From: JBLRWS01 sp047921075
GTDB lineage: Bacteria; Bacteroidota; Rhodothermia; Balneolales; Balneolaceae
Assembly (NCBI GenBank): GCA_047921075.1
Contig: JBLRWS010000048.1
Location: 1-17,820 of the forward strand
DNA length: 17,820 nt
Direction of reading: 5' to 3'
The notes below the pieces were generated by a model. It did not search any database, had not been told where the DNA came from, and saw nothing but the letters and a program-made list of their open reading frames with translations. The translations under genes and the position numbers were made by a program. Below, in pieces: positions 1-7,321 of the stretch. How positions within the stretch are numbered: position 1 is the stretch's first letter; the number at the start of each line of letters is the position of its first letter.

Positions 1-2
1 AA

Positions 3-365
3 GTAAAAGAAGGATACGCCAAAGAAAACCAAAACATGTTTCGGAGAGAGGCTTTACGGTCCGTGCTGGTTCGTTTCGGGTGTTGTTCGCCGGAGGAGTT
101 TCAGTCTTTTTACGATAGATTCAATCAAACTGGAAAAGCAGAACTTCCTTCCGGTCATACGTTGAGATCCGTTGTATTCGGTGGCAAGCCTGCCCCAGGG
201 AAAAAATCAATCGTTTCAGAATTTATTGCTTTGAGCCATGTTCTCAATTACCTAAACTCCTTCATTGATGACAATTGGGATTACGTTAAAACCGCCAATT
301 TCAGGGATCCGGCGTTAAACTTTTTGGTAACCCTTAAAAAAGTATCTTTCAACCAAACCCACTAA
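3..365 (+). CDS. Hypothetical protein, probably a C-terminal fragment cut by the window edge
   Basis: The reading frame is open from base 3 to a TAA at 363-365. The first ATG is at 36, but no Shine-Dalgarno sequence sits in front of it and the frame runs open to the left edge, so the true start may lie outside the window. From the ATG it gives 109 residues. There is no signal peptide or membrane segment; the middle has a mixed polar part with two adjacent cysteines (FGCCSPEEF), and the C-terminal half looks helical (ALSHVLNYLNSF). I do not recognise a family and assign no function. The codons are AT-rich compared with genes beyond 1.5 kb. It lies 7 bases before the next gene on the same strand and may share its transcript. 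Confidence 0.55.
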   Translation, partial: VKEGYAKENQNMFRREALRSVLVRFGCCSPEEFQSFYDRFNQTGKAELPSGHTLRSVVFGGKPAPGKKSIVSEFIALSHVLNYLNSFIDDNWDYVKTANFRDPALNFLVTLKKVSFNQTH

Positions 366-372
366 GAGTTCA

Positions 373-825
373 ATGATTAATCCAATGAAAAAAACAGTTA
401 CTACCACCCTCATAATGTTGATTGGTTTTGCCGTTTATGCACAATCAGATCAGAATAAAGCCGACGTTTTAAGGACTTTACAGGAGTTTGAAACAGCTAT
501 TGTTGAAAGCGATTCTGTAAAAGCAGCTTATCTTTTGCACGATGATGTACTCATCCTTGAGGGCAGAGTTGAAACCAAAGAGCAATACCTTTCCGGACAC
601 TTTTTCTCCGATGGAAGGTTTCTTTCAAGCATGAATCGTGATTTGATTTCTCAGGATGTAACCGTTCATGGAGAAACCGCATGGATAACGTCGATTACCC
701 GTTTTCAGGGAACATTCAGAGATCAGGCCTATGACCTGAACAGTATGCAATTAATGGTTTTTCAACACACAGACGATGGCTGGAAGGTTGCCGCGGTGCA
801 CTGGTCTTCCAGGCCTAATCAATAG
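373..825 (+). CDS. Secreted NTF2/SnoaL-like (DUF4440-type) protein
   Basis: This 150-residue protein has an N-terminal signal peptide (lysines at residues 6-7, a hydrophobic stretch to about 22, likely cleavage after VYA before Gln24), so it should act in the periplasm or outside the cell. The rest has the cone-shaped NTF2/SnoaL-like pattern: an early helix (VLRTLQEFETAIVESDSV), a short strand about residues 58-66, and C-terminal strands ending in DGWKVAAVHWSS, typical of DUF4440/SnoaL-like proteins. Members bind small molecules or act as small enzymes; no substrate can be read from the sequence. Two starts are possible, 373 and 385 (MKKTVTTT); the second gives the more standard signal peptide, and no strong ribosome site decides between them. 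It is followed closely by the DUF302 gene. Confidence 0.75.
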   Translation: MINPMKKTVTTTLIMLIGFAVYAQSDQNKADVLRTLQEFETAIVESDSVKAAYLLHDDVLILEGRVETKEQYLSGHFFSDGRFLSSMNRDLISQDVTVHGETAWITSITRFQGTFRDQAYDLNSMQLMVFQHTDDGWKVAAVHWSSRPNQ

Positions 826-873
826 AATTACAATGTGTACAGATTTCTGTGCACTTCACTAAATCCAGATAGT

Positions 874-1260
874 ATGAGCTACCATATCACAACGACTTAC
901 AACGGAACGTTCGATGAAGCCATCGATAAAACAACCGAAGAGCTGAAAAAAGAGGGGTTTGGCGTACTAACGGAAATTGACATTAAAGAAACCCTGAAGA
1001 AAAAACTCGATGTCGATTTTAAAAAGTACAGAATTCTTGGAGCCTGTAATCCGAACATGGCCTATCAGGCGCTGCAAAAAGAGGACAAAATCGGAACCAT
1101 GCTGCCATGCAATGTAATTGTCGAAGAACATGACGATGGCACGGTTGAAGTTTCAGCGGTTGATCCCATGGCTTCCATGCAAGCTGTAGAAAATGAGGAT
1201 TTGGCAGAAGTTGCAACCCAGGTTCGCGACCTGTTGCGAAAGGTTATCAACAACATATAG
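874..1260 (+). CDS. DUF302 domain protein
   Basis: A 128-residue cytosolic protein covering one DUF302 domain (TT1751-like fold). The family pattern is clear: an N-terminal strand, then FDEAIDKTTEELKKEGFGVL, DFKKYRILGACNPNMAY, KIGTMLPCNVIV and VDPMASMQAVEN near the C-terminus. The two cysteines (in GACNP and LPCNV) are family positions. A GTG-started frame is open from 835, but family proteins begin with MSY as here, so I choose ATG 874. Molecular function is unknown; DUF302 proteins are often found near metal, redox or stress genes, which is context knowledge and not evidence for this copy. It lies 48 bases after the NTF2-like gene. Confidence 0.85.
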   Translation: MSYHITTTYNGTFDEAIDKTTEELKKEGFGVLTEIDIKETLKKKLDVDFKKYRILGACNPNMAYQALQKEDKIGTMLPCNVIVEEHDDGTVEVSAVDPMASMQAVENEDLAEVATQVRDLLRKVINNI

Positions 1261-1337
1261 AGCAATTTTCTGCTTTGCGAAATCAGCAAAATAAGTGCGA
1301 GATTGCGATTTAGATCGTCATTCTGTTTTACGATAAT

Positions 1338-1345
1338 TACCTTTG
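1338..1345 (+). promoter_or_regulatory. Possible Bacteroidota-type -7 element for the DUF2231 gene
   Basis: TACCTTTG fits the TAnnTTTG -7 consensus described for Bacteroidota primary sigma factors. The bases 19 upstream (TCGT) do not match the -33 TTTG, so support is partial. If it is used, transcription would start near 1352 and the C/G-rich hairpin at 1403-1430 would lie in the 5' leader of the gene at 1479. Confidence 0.3.
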
Positions 1346-1402
1346 GTACAAAGAGAAAGGGTGATGTAGTAATTTCTGAATGTATAATATTTGATCTTAC
1401 CA

Positions 1403-1430
1403 CCCCTATCTCCTCTTTAAGAAGGAGGGG
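1403..1430. repeat. C/G-rich palindromic element (repeat-like hairpin)
   Basis: CCCCT at 1403-1407 pairs with AGGGG at 1426-1430. An alternative pairing is CTCCT 1410-1414 with AGGAG 1423-1427. The loop carries CTTTAAGA. Near-identical ATTTGATCTTA and ATTTAATCTTT strings flank the palindrome. The form (CCCCT, a C/T-rich arm, a TTTAAG turn, AAGGAGGGG) resembles dispersed intergenic palindromes I know from Bacteroidota-type genomes; only one copy is in this window, so repetitiveness is inferred. No T-run follows it, so it is a poor intrinsic terminator. Confidence 0.45.
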
Positions 1431-1478
1431 ATTTAATCTTTTAGAGACTACAAGTATAAACCAATTATTTTCCAAAAA

Positions 1479-2537
1479 ATGCTCCCCGACTGGATTCCCA
1501 ACATACACCCCTTCGTTGTTCACTTTCCCATTGCTCTGCTCGTTGTTGCCGTCCTGTTCGATCTGTCCCGGCTTTGGTTCAGAGAACAGAGCTGGCTGCA
1601 CAATGCCGTCATCGCCCTCTACACCATCGGCACCATCGGGCTGGGGGCTGCATTTTGGTCGGGCCGCCAGGCGGTTCAAACCGTAGCCGTATTCGGGGAC
1701 GCCGTACCGGTGGTAACCTCTCACGAAGATTGGGCGCTTTATACGCTCATTTTTTTTGGCATATTTACGGCCATCCGCCTGTGGGTCTGGTGGCAAGAGC
1801 TCGATAAAGGCTGGCTGCGCCCGGCACTCATGCTGCCCGCCCTGATCGGTACCGGCATGCTCTGGCACACCGGAGAGCTTGGCGCCGAATTGGTTTACAA
1901 ACATGGTGTGGCAGTGGCTGAAACAAGCCGGCTGAGTGAGCAGATAGAAAATCTGGAACAGCGTCTGGCCGCTTTTCGCGAAGAAGCGGGCCCGGAATTG
2001 CAGGACGATGGCTCCTGGATCTGGCGCATTGTACCCGGAGCGGACGAAGCGTTGGCCGAGTCGTTCACACTTGATGGAGCTGACCGGGTTCAGGCAGCTG
2101 TTGGGCGAGAGGATGGGCGAAACCACCTGGAGTTGATCGCTTCCGATGAACCGGTTTTCGTGATCACAGGAGGTAATTTGCCGGCTGTGGATGGCAGGGC
2201 GGAGATCAACGTGAGCGAGTTGGATGGGGATTTCTTACTGGTTCACCATTATCTGGACCGTGAAAATTATCAATATATCCGGTTGACGGATGGTGTGTTG
2301 CAGCAGGGGCAGATGGTGGGTGGTACCGACAATGTGCTCGGCTCGGGCCGCCTGGCCGGTGACGGATGGATTACCGTTCGGGTAACCGCTGCGGGGCAGC
2401 ATTTTTATGGGTATCAAAACCAGAACACCGTTGTGCACACCCACGCCGGGGAACTTGCACCGGGCAGGTCGGGATTTGGATTTACAGGTTCGGGCGTGGT
2501 GATGCTGAGAATGGTGGAGTTCGGCGCGGTGCAGTGA
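1479..2537 (+). CDS. DUF2231 membrane protein with coiled coil and C-terminal lectin-like domain
   Basis: A 352-residue protein in three parts. Residues 1-145 form a DUF2231-type membrane domain: the entry motif NIHPFVVHFPIAL (His10, His15), about four membrane segments (13-29, 44-60, 86-104, 114-130) and the family's HTGELGAELVYKHGV (His130, His142). Residues 150-170 are a short coiled coil (RLSEQIENLEQRLAAF). Residues about 180-350 are strand-rich and end in HFYGYQNQNTVVHTH and PGRSGFGFTGSGVVM, the pattern of concanavalin/LamG-like (DUF1080-type) domains. Function is not established. The paired histidines could hold heme or metal, and the C-terminal domain could bind carbohydrate outside the membrane; both are inference. 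ATG 1479 starts just before the conserved N-terminus, without a visible Shine-Dalgarno. The gene converges with the MATE gene. Confidence 0.8.
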   Translation: MLPDWIPNIHPFVVHFPIALLVVAVLFDLSRLWFREQSWLHNAVIALYTIGTIGLGAAFWSGRQAVQTVAVFGDAVPVVTSHEDWALYTLIFFGIFTAIRLWVWWQELDKGWLRPALMLPALIGTGMLWHTGELGAELVYKHGVAVAETSRLSEQIENLEQRLAAFREEAGPELQDDGSWIWRIVPGADEALAESFTLDGADRVQAAVGREDGRNHLELIASDEPVFVITGGNLPAVDGRAEINVSELDGDFLLVHHYLDRENYQYIRLTDGVLQQGQMVGGTDNVLGSGRLAGDGWITVRVTAAGQHFYGYQNQNTVVHTHAGELAPGRSGFGFTGSGVVMLRMVEFGAVQ

Positions 2538-2624
2538 ACGCAGTTCTATAATGGACTACGGGAAGTACAGATTGATTGGCCTGCTTATGCTAATCAAAGC
2601 CACCGGTTTCCGCCCTCTGTGCCA

Positions 2625-3920
2625 TCAATTCTTATAAATCCGGCTTCCCAGAAATCCACTAAGCATCACACCCCGAACGGCCATAAACAGAATCATTGCC
2701 AGCCAAAGCCCGTGGATTCCTATCAACCAGGTGCCCGCATAATAGGCAGGCAGAAATACACCAAACGATGCAATAATCATGGTGTTACGAAGTGGGGCGG
2801 TTTCCGTGGCTCCTATAAAAACGCCGTCCAGTATATAGCAGATGCTGCTGACCAGCGGGGCAAAGACGGTCCACCAAACCACCACCATTGCCACCGCAAT
2901 CACTTCCTGTTTATCGGTAAAAATGGCCAGGATGGCGCTGTCGAAAACACCATACACCAGCGACCCGGCCGCCCCGAGGCCCAGCCCCCAGGCAACGTTG
3001 TATCGTACAGCTTTTTTTAATTTCACACGATTCGCCGCCCCTTTGAATTTGCCAACCAGACTCTCCGCCGCGTAGGCAAAGCCATCAATGCCGTACGAGG
3101 CTACCATCCAGAGCTGCAGAAGAATCGTGTTGGCAGCCAGAATAATGTCGCCCTGTTCGGCCGACTTGGCCGTAAAAAACGAGAAGGTAAAAATGAGGCA
3201 GAGCGTGCGGATAAAGATGTCGCGGTTAACCCCAAAAAACCGTTTGAGCTCGTGCACGTTGCGCAGCTCTGTTGGTATGATGTGGCCGATATACCGGCGG
3301 TATTGCCACAAAAACAGGCCAATACCCAGTAGCAGCGCCAGCCAGGTAGCGATCAGAGTACCGTACGCCACGCCATCAACGGTCATGCCAAGTCCGTAGA
3401 TGAACCAGACATTCAACACAATGTTGAGCAGGTTCAGGAAGATGGTGATGATCATGGGGTTGCGTGCATTTTGCATCCCCAAAAACCAGCCGTTCAGCCC
3501 ATACAGAGCGAGTACTGCAGGTGCGGTATACACGCGGATGTCGTAATAAATCAGCGTAAACGCCTCCACCTCCGCGCTGCTGTCGATGAGGGCAAAGCAG
3601 AGCCTGGCAATCGGTTCGCGGAACAAAAGAATCAACATTCCCAACGTGAAAGCAACCAGCTGTACCCGCAGTAGTGTCATAATCATAGCTGTGCGGTCGC
3701 GCTGGCCATACTCCTGAGCGGTAAGCCCGGTGGTGCCCATCCGTAAAAAGCCGAACCCCCAAAAGAGAAAATTGAAGATCATGCTGCCCACAGCCAGTGC
3801 GCCGAGGTAGTAGACCTCCTCCAAATGCCCCACCAGTGCGGTATCTACCACACCCAGCAGCGGCACCGAGAGGTTGCTGATCACATTGGGGATGGCCAGT
3901 CGCAGAATCTGTTTATTCAA
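2625..3920 (-). CDS. MATE family efflux transporter (DinF/NorM-like)
   Basis: A 431-residue polytopic membrane protein with about twelve hydrophobic segments, the normal size for the MATE (multidrug and toxic compound extrusion) family. MATE proteins export cationic drugs or metabolites in exchange for Na+ or H+; the substrate here cannot be read. Family marks are the N-terminal RLAIPNVISNLSVPLLGVVD, then FLRMGTTGLTAQEYGQRD, the middle MQNARNPMIITIFLNLLNIV and the second-half IDGFAYAAESLVGKFKG, which place it in the DinF-like branch. The start codon is TTG at 3920-3918: an in-frame stop lies a few codons upstream with no ATG between, and the first membrane segment begins at once after it. The gene is divergent from the thiopurine methyltransferase gene and converges with the DUF2231 gene (87 bases between). 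Confidence 0.9.
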   Translation of the reverse strand: MNKQILRLAIPNVISNLSVPLLGVVDTALVGHLEEVYYLGALAVGSMIFNFLFWGFGFLRMGTTGLTAQEYGQRDRTAMIMTLLRVQLVAFTLGMLILLFREPIARLCFALIDSSAEVEAFTLIYYDIRVYTAPAVLALYGLNGWFLGMQNARNPMIITIFLNLLNIVLNVWFIYGLGMTVDGVAYGTLIATWLALLLGIGLFLWQYRRYIGHIIPTELRNVHELKRFFGVNRDIFIRTLCLIFTFSFFTAKSAEQGDIILAANTILLQLWMVASYGIDGFAYAAESLVGKFKGAANRVKLKKAVRYNVAWGLGLGAAGSLVYGVFDSAILAIFTDKQEVIAVAMVVVWWTVFAPLVSSICYILDGVFIGATETAPLRNTMIIASFGVFLPAYYAGTWLIGIHGLWLAMILFMAVRGVMLSGFLGSRIYKN

Positions 3921-4034
3921 AGAATAGGTACTATTTTAGTAAGCGGTTTGCCGGAAGAAAATACAAAAACACGAGGCAATAATGAGCCGATTACAGCGTG
4001 TGGAAGAGGTACCCATCACAAAAAAACAGAGAAT

Positions 4035-4697
4035 ATGGAATTGAGTTATTGGAGAAGCCGCTGGAACCAGGGTAAAATCGGGTTTCACAGCCCGGAGGTG
4101 TACGAGGGGCTCCGGCAGGCTCTTGAGCAACTGCCGGCGCAAAAAAACCGTCACGTGCTCGTTCCGCTTTGCGGCAAGTCGATCGATATGGTGTGGCTCG
4201 CAGAGCAAGGCCACCGGGTTACCGGCGTAGAGTTGTCGGAAAAGGCCGTGCAGCAATTTTTTGAGGAGCAGGGGCTTCCCGCCGAACGTTCGACCCGTGG
4301 CCGGTTTACGCTTTATCGCAGCGGCTCCATCACGTTATGGTGCGGCGATTTTTTCTCCTTCCCACAGTCTGAAGGCCCTTTTGACTGGATCTACGATAAG
4401 GCATCGCTGGTAGCACTACCTCCGGATATGCGATCACGCTACGCCGAAAAGCTGAAAACCCTTCGCTCTAAAGAGACTGTGCTGCTTCTGCATCACTTTA
4501 TTTACCCGCAGGAACAAATGCCCGGACCGCCTTTCAGTGTAGAGAATGATGAACTGAGCCGGCTGTTCGGTAAACAGTGGCACTTTGAAGAGATGTATAG
4601 CCGGGTAATTGAACCGTCGTCCTTCCCTAAATTTCAAGCCAGGGGGTTAAAAGATCCGATCTATGAACACTTTTACAAACTTTCATCACCTTCGTAA
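4035..4697 (+). CDS. tpm: Thiopurine S-methyltransferase family protein
   Basis: A 220-residue class I SAM-dependent methyltransferase of the thiopurine methyltransferase (TPMT) family, full length for a bacterial member. Family blocks are in order: YWRSRWNQGKIGFHSPEV (5-22), RHVLVPLCGKSIDMVWLAEQ (39-58, SAM-binding loop), VTGVELSEKAVQQFF (62-76, with the acidic ribose contact Glu66), CGDFFSFP (103-110), DWIYDKASLVALPPDMR (117-133) and PGPPFSV. Bacterial TPMTs methylate thiopurines and are linked to selenium and tellurium methylation; the natural substrate here is unknown. The frame is open well upstream (from 3825), but family proteins begin at MELSYW, and the upstream part overlaps the divergent MATE gene, so ATG 4035 is chosen. 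Confidence 0.9.
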   Translation: MELSYWRSRWNQGKIGFHSPEVYEGLRQALEQLPAQKNRHVLVPLCGKSIDMVWLAEQGHRVTGVELSEKAVQQFFEEQGLPAERSTRGRFTLYRSGSITLWCGDFFSFPQSEGPFDWIYDKASLVALPPDMRSRYAEKLKTLRSKETVLLLHHFIYPQEQMPGPPFSVENDELSRLFGKQWHFEEMYSRVIEPSSFPKFQARGLKDPIYEHFYKLSSPS

Positions 4698-4819
4698 GAG
4701 CCGTAACAAAGGGATCGGGATGTTTTGATTTTGGTAGTTGCATATCAGGCAACCTGCGTTTATTTTCCTTCTCGTTCCAAACGTTTACGCCGAAACCAAC
4801 TCATTTATTACCATCTCTT

Positions 4820-5296
4820 ATGGATTTACAAACTCGCAATAATTTAATCACGATTGGGCTTGGGGTTCTTATTCTTGTGTTTAGTTACATTCTGTACCGC
4901 TCATTGGTAGACCCATACCAGGAAGTATTGCAAGAACGGGAGATGGTAGAGCGTGAACGGCACCGTATGGAACGTGTGCGTGATGTGCTTGTACAGTATC
5001 GTACCCGTCGAGGAAATTTCCCGCCAACCGAAGGCGGGCTGGATAGTCTGATTCAGTTCCTGAAGACCGACACACTGATGGTAGAGCGTGGCGACGATCT
5101 GTTCGCATTTATGCCGCCATCGGAGTACAATCCCGATTCGCTGGTCTTTTCTCCGCGCCCTCCACACACCCGGTTTGAGTATACGCTGAATGATACCATT
5201 CGCCCACAGCTCTATCTTCTTACCAATCCCGGATCAAACGACCGCATCGGCGACTTGGAACGAACCAATATGCTGAACGCACCAAACTGGAATTAG
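4820..5296 (+). CDS. Membrane-anchored hypothetical protein with pseudopilin-like layout
   Basis: A 158-residue protein with one membrane helix (about residues 9-30), then a charged continuous helix or coiled coil (about 32-63, EVLQEREMVERERHRMERVR), then a small C-terminal domain. The segment RRGNFPPTEGGLDSLIQFL (63-81) resembles the YPTTEQGLxAL stretch of the type II secretion major pseudopilin GspG, and the C-terminal NPGSNDRIGD and APNW also recall GspG ends. It lacks a prepilin peptidase site (no Gly-Phe junction before the hydrophobic helix), so it is not a normal pseudopilin. The next gene, DUF3822, starts one base after the stop, so the two are almost surely translated together. Function unknown; the resemblance is by eye only. 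Confidence 0.75.
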   Translation: MDLQTRNNLITIGLGVLILVFSYILYRSLVDPYQEVLQEREMVERERHRMERVRDVLVQYRTRRGNFPPTEGGLDSLIQFLKTDTLMVERGDDLFAFMPPSEYNPDSLVFSPRPPHTRFEYTLNDTIRPQLYLLTNPGSNDRIGDLERTNMLNAPNWN

Positions 5297-5297
5297 C

Positions 5298-6197
5298 ATG
5301 CCGGCCGATGGGGTTTGCCTTGGGGTCTGTTATGCGGATAACCATCTTTACTATTCGGTGAATGATCCCGACACACCGGGCAGCCTTCGGCACATCGGCA
5401 GTTACGATTTTAATTTTGATGTAGATCGTGCCGTGCTCTATGGCGACGATCAGCAGTTTATCGGCCTCAAAGCTTCCTTGAACGAACTGCGCCAGAAATA
5501 CGATTGCCAATCGGTGCGTATTCTTTCTCCCGCTACCGAAGAGTGCTGGGCCAGTGTGCCGCGCACCGTATACGAAGATACTGCCGAACGCGAAGCCCAC
5601 GTTCAACTGCTGATGAAAGGGGTGAGCCGGCAAGAGCTCGAAACCACCTGGTTTCCCCTAAGCAATATCGATCACCGCCAACTGCTCATTCGCCGAACAG
5701 AGGCGATGAAAGGGTTTCAGAAGTTGCTGGGCTCCTTTAGCTTTGCCGAATTTGTCGCTGAATTTGAAATTGGCAACGAGTGGCAGCACCATACCAACGC
5801 CAGCGGCTCCTTTCTTTTTGTTTATTGCCGGCGCAACTACCTTTCGGTTTCCTCGCACGTGCTGGGCAAGTTGCGGGGAAGCACCGTTATCCGATTCGAA
5901 AGCCGAACCGACTTACCTTACTTGTGGGCGATGTACGCCAATACGCTTACCTGGATGCGCGGCATTCATGAACAGGTGTACGTACACGGCAATTACGCCC
6001 GCCGGGCAACCGAAGCACTGCGTCCTTTTTGGGACGATACCGGCGATGTGTTTATCATGAATAATCTGGAAACGATGAGTGTAACCTCCGAAGAGGAGAC
6101 CTACGGATTTCCGCTGGAGAGCGCATTTCCGGCGGTGCTGCTGAGCCTGAATGCATCAGACAAACAAGAGGATGTCCATGCGAATCATAACGGGTAA
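5298..6197 (+). CDS. DUF3822 family protein (possible degenerate actin-fold/PilM-like)
   Basis: A 299-residue soluble protein that I place in DUF3822 from its position directly upstream of rsmD and coaD, as in Bacteroidota-type genomes, and its overall pattern. It starts with a strand pair (VCLGVCYADNHLYYSVND), has a second-half strand pair (GSFLFVYCRRNYLSVSSHVLG), a GNYARRATEALRPFW segment and ends with ESAFPAVLLSLNA. This order resembles the duplicated ASKHA (actin-like) fold of PilM/GspL, but phosphate-binding Asp/Gly motifs are not evident, so it may not bind ATP. The start is ATG 5298, one base after the upstream stop; its end overlaps rsmD by 20 bases. Role unknown; co-translation with a membrane-anchored partner suggests a complex at the inner membrane (inference). 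Confidence 0.7.
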   Translation: MPADGVCLGVCYADNHLYYSVNDPDTPGSLRHIGSYDFNFDVDRAVLYGDDQQFIGLKASLNELRQKYDCQSVRILSPATEECWASVPRTVYEDTAEREAHVQLLMKGVSRQELETTWFPLSNIDHRQLLIRRTEAMKGFQKLLGSFSFAEFVAEFEIGNEWQHHTNASGSFLFVYCRRNYLSVSSHVLGKLRGSTVIRFESRTDLPYLWAMYANTLTWMRGIHEQVYVHGNYARRATEALRPFWDDTGDVFIMNNLETMSVTSEEETYGFPLESAFPAVLLSLNASDKQEDVHANHNG

Positions 6198-6729
6198 ACT
6201 GAAAGGGCGCATCATTGATGTACCCGATACCGGAGAACTGAGGCCGACATCCGATCGTGCCAAGGAGGGAATTTTCTCAGCCATCGCCGCCCGTCGCTAC
6301 TTTGACGGCCTCACGGTTCTCGACCTTTTTGCCGGAAGTGGAAACCTCGGTTTTGAGGCCCTTTCGCGCGGGGCGAAGCAGGTGCTATTTGTGGATATGA
6401 ACCCCCGCCACATCGAACACATCCGCCACACTGCAGAGCAGCTGGATGTAGCTGCACAGTGTGTAACCCGAACCGCTGAAGTGATGGAGCTCTTGAACGG
6501 CCCTGTGCTACCGGCCGATCTGATTTTTGCCGACCCTCCCTACGACTACCCTGCCATGGACGAGATCATGGATACCGTGTTGGAGCAGGAGTGGCTTACA
6601 GCCGACGGCCTGCTGATTTTGGAACATGACAAACGCCACGATTTTTCAGCGCATGCCCATGCCGTGTACACCAAGGCATACGGCCGCACTATTGCCACCA
6701 TCTTTGCGGCCAAACCCGATCAATTTTAA
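6178..6729 (+). CDS. rsmD: 16S rRNA (guanine(966)-N(2))-methyltransferase RsmD
   Basis: A 183-residue class I methyltransferase that, by family, adds a methyl group to N2 of G966 of 16S rRNA in the small subunit. It opens with the family start MRIITGKLKGRII and RPTSDRAKEGIFSAI (22-36), has the SAM-binding LDLFAGSGNLGFEALSRGA (48-66), the ribose-contact strand VLFVDMN (69-75) and the catalytic DPPY motif (119-122). The frame is open from 6151 with ATGs at 6151, 6172 and 6178. ATG 6178 is chosen because AAGAGG at 6166-6171 lies 6 bases before it and the family starts at MRII. It overlaps the end of the DUF3822 gene and precedes coaD, a common pairing. Confidence 0.95.
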   Translation: MRIITGKLKGRIIDVPDTGELRPTSDRAKEGIFSAIAARRYFDGLTVLDLFAGSGNLGFEALSRGAKQVLFVDMNPRHIEHIRHTAEQLDVAAQCVTRTAEVMELLNGPVLPADLIFADPPYDYPAMDEIMDTVLEQEWLTADGLLILEHDKRHDFSAHAHAVYTKAYGRTIATIFAAKPDQF

Positions 6730-6812
6730 GATCGGAACCCGCTCACAATAGTGGCGCCGAAGTTGTATCTTATGGGGCATCTGAATTTGCCGTTAACGGA
6801 CAATTTGACAGT

Positions 6813-7319
6813 ATGAGTAAAGCAGCCTTGTATCCCGGATCCTTCGACCCGCTAACCAACGGGCATCTCGACATTTTGCAACGTGCAACCGAGCTCTTCG
6901 ACAAAGTGATTGTTACAGTAGCCGTGAATAATCGTAAAGAGGGTGTATTTACAGGCGATGAACGAGTAGAGCTGATCAGAGAAGCCATTGCCGGTCACGA
7001 ATGGAGTAGTCGGGTAGAGGTGGATCAATTTACAGGCTTGTTGATTGATTATGCCCGCAAACGGGATGTTCAGATTCTGTTGCGCGGAGTTCGTCAAATC
7101 TCCGATTTTGAGTATGAATTTCGAATGGCTCTGACCAACCGCCGCCTCGCCCCCGAAGTGGATACGGTTTTTTTGATGCCTGATGAGCAGTTGACGTTTA
7201 TCTCTGCCACAGTCGTAAAAGAGGTGGCCGCGTGGGGGGGCGACCTCAGCAGCTTTGTACCGGATAATGTGGCCGCTGCACTTCGAAAAAAATTTGAATC
7301 AAGCCAAAACGATTCCTGA
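6813..7319 (+). CDS. coaD: Pantetheine-phosphate adenylyltransferase CoaD
   Basis: The 168-residue enzyme transfers AMP from ATP to 4'-phosphopantetheine, giving dephospho-CoA, the second-last step of coenzyme A synthesis in the cytosol. The nucleotidyltransferase signature is complete: YPGSFDPLTNGHLDIL with TNGH at 15-18 (the T/HxGH ATP motif), NNRKEGVFTGDERVELI (39-55), LLRGVRQISDFEYEF (89-103) and the second nucleotide motif ISATVVKEVA (130-139; usually ISSTxVKE). Length is normal. ATG 6813 begins at the conserved N-terminus. An 83-base gap separates it from rsmD, with TATCTTAT at 6766-6773 as a very weak promoter candidate. The aminotransferase gene starts 2 bases after its stop. Confidence 0.96.
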   Translation: MSKAALYPGSFDPLTNGHLDILQRATELFDKVIVTVAVNNRKEGVFTGDERVELIREAIAGHEWSSRVEVDQFTGLLIDYARKRDVQILLRGVRQISDFEYEFRMALTNRRLAPEVDTVFLMPDEQLTFISATVVKEVAAWGGDLSSFVPDNVAAALRKKFESSQNDS

Positions 7320-7321
7320 CT

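Larger units (their letters stand above)
1261..1478. other. Non-coding interval between the DUF302 and DUF2231 genes
   Basis: AT-rich interval of 218 bases. I see no gene in it; short frames running through it are shadows. It holds one promoter-like -7 element (1338-1345) and a C/G-rich palindrome (1403-1430), annotated separately. An imperfect inverted repeat near 1264-1292 (ATTTT ... AAAAT around TGCT/AGCA) could help end the DUF302 transcript but is weak. Confidence 0.6.

Noticed and set aside
1065..2126. A 353-codon minus-strand frame antisense to the DUF302 and DUF2231 genes
   Set aside because: It lies opposite two genes with clear family patterns, its translation is rich in Arg, Pro, Gln and Cys with no domain, and it is explained by codon structure of the plus-strand genes.
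2572..2597. TTGATT...AATCAA inverted repeat in the MATE/DUF2231 convergent gap as a bidirectional terminator
   Set aside because: The stem is six AT-rich pairs with a 14-base loop and no T-run, so it is not convincing.
4737..4753. GTTGC...GCAAC hairpin after the thiopurine methyltransferase gene as a terminator
   Set aside because: The stem is only five pairs and the following T-rich stretch is interrupted; it is possible but too weak to annotate.
4820..6197. Calling the first two genes of the block true type II secretion or pilus components
   Set aside because: There is no prepilin peptidase site, no ATPase or secretin nearby, and no ATP-binding motif in the DUF3822 protein; only a resemblance can be stated.
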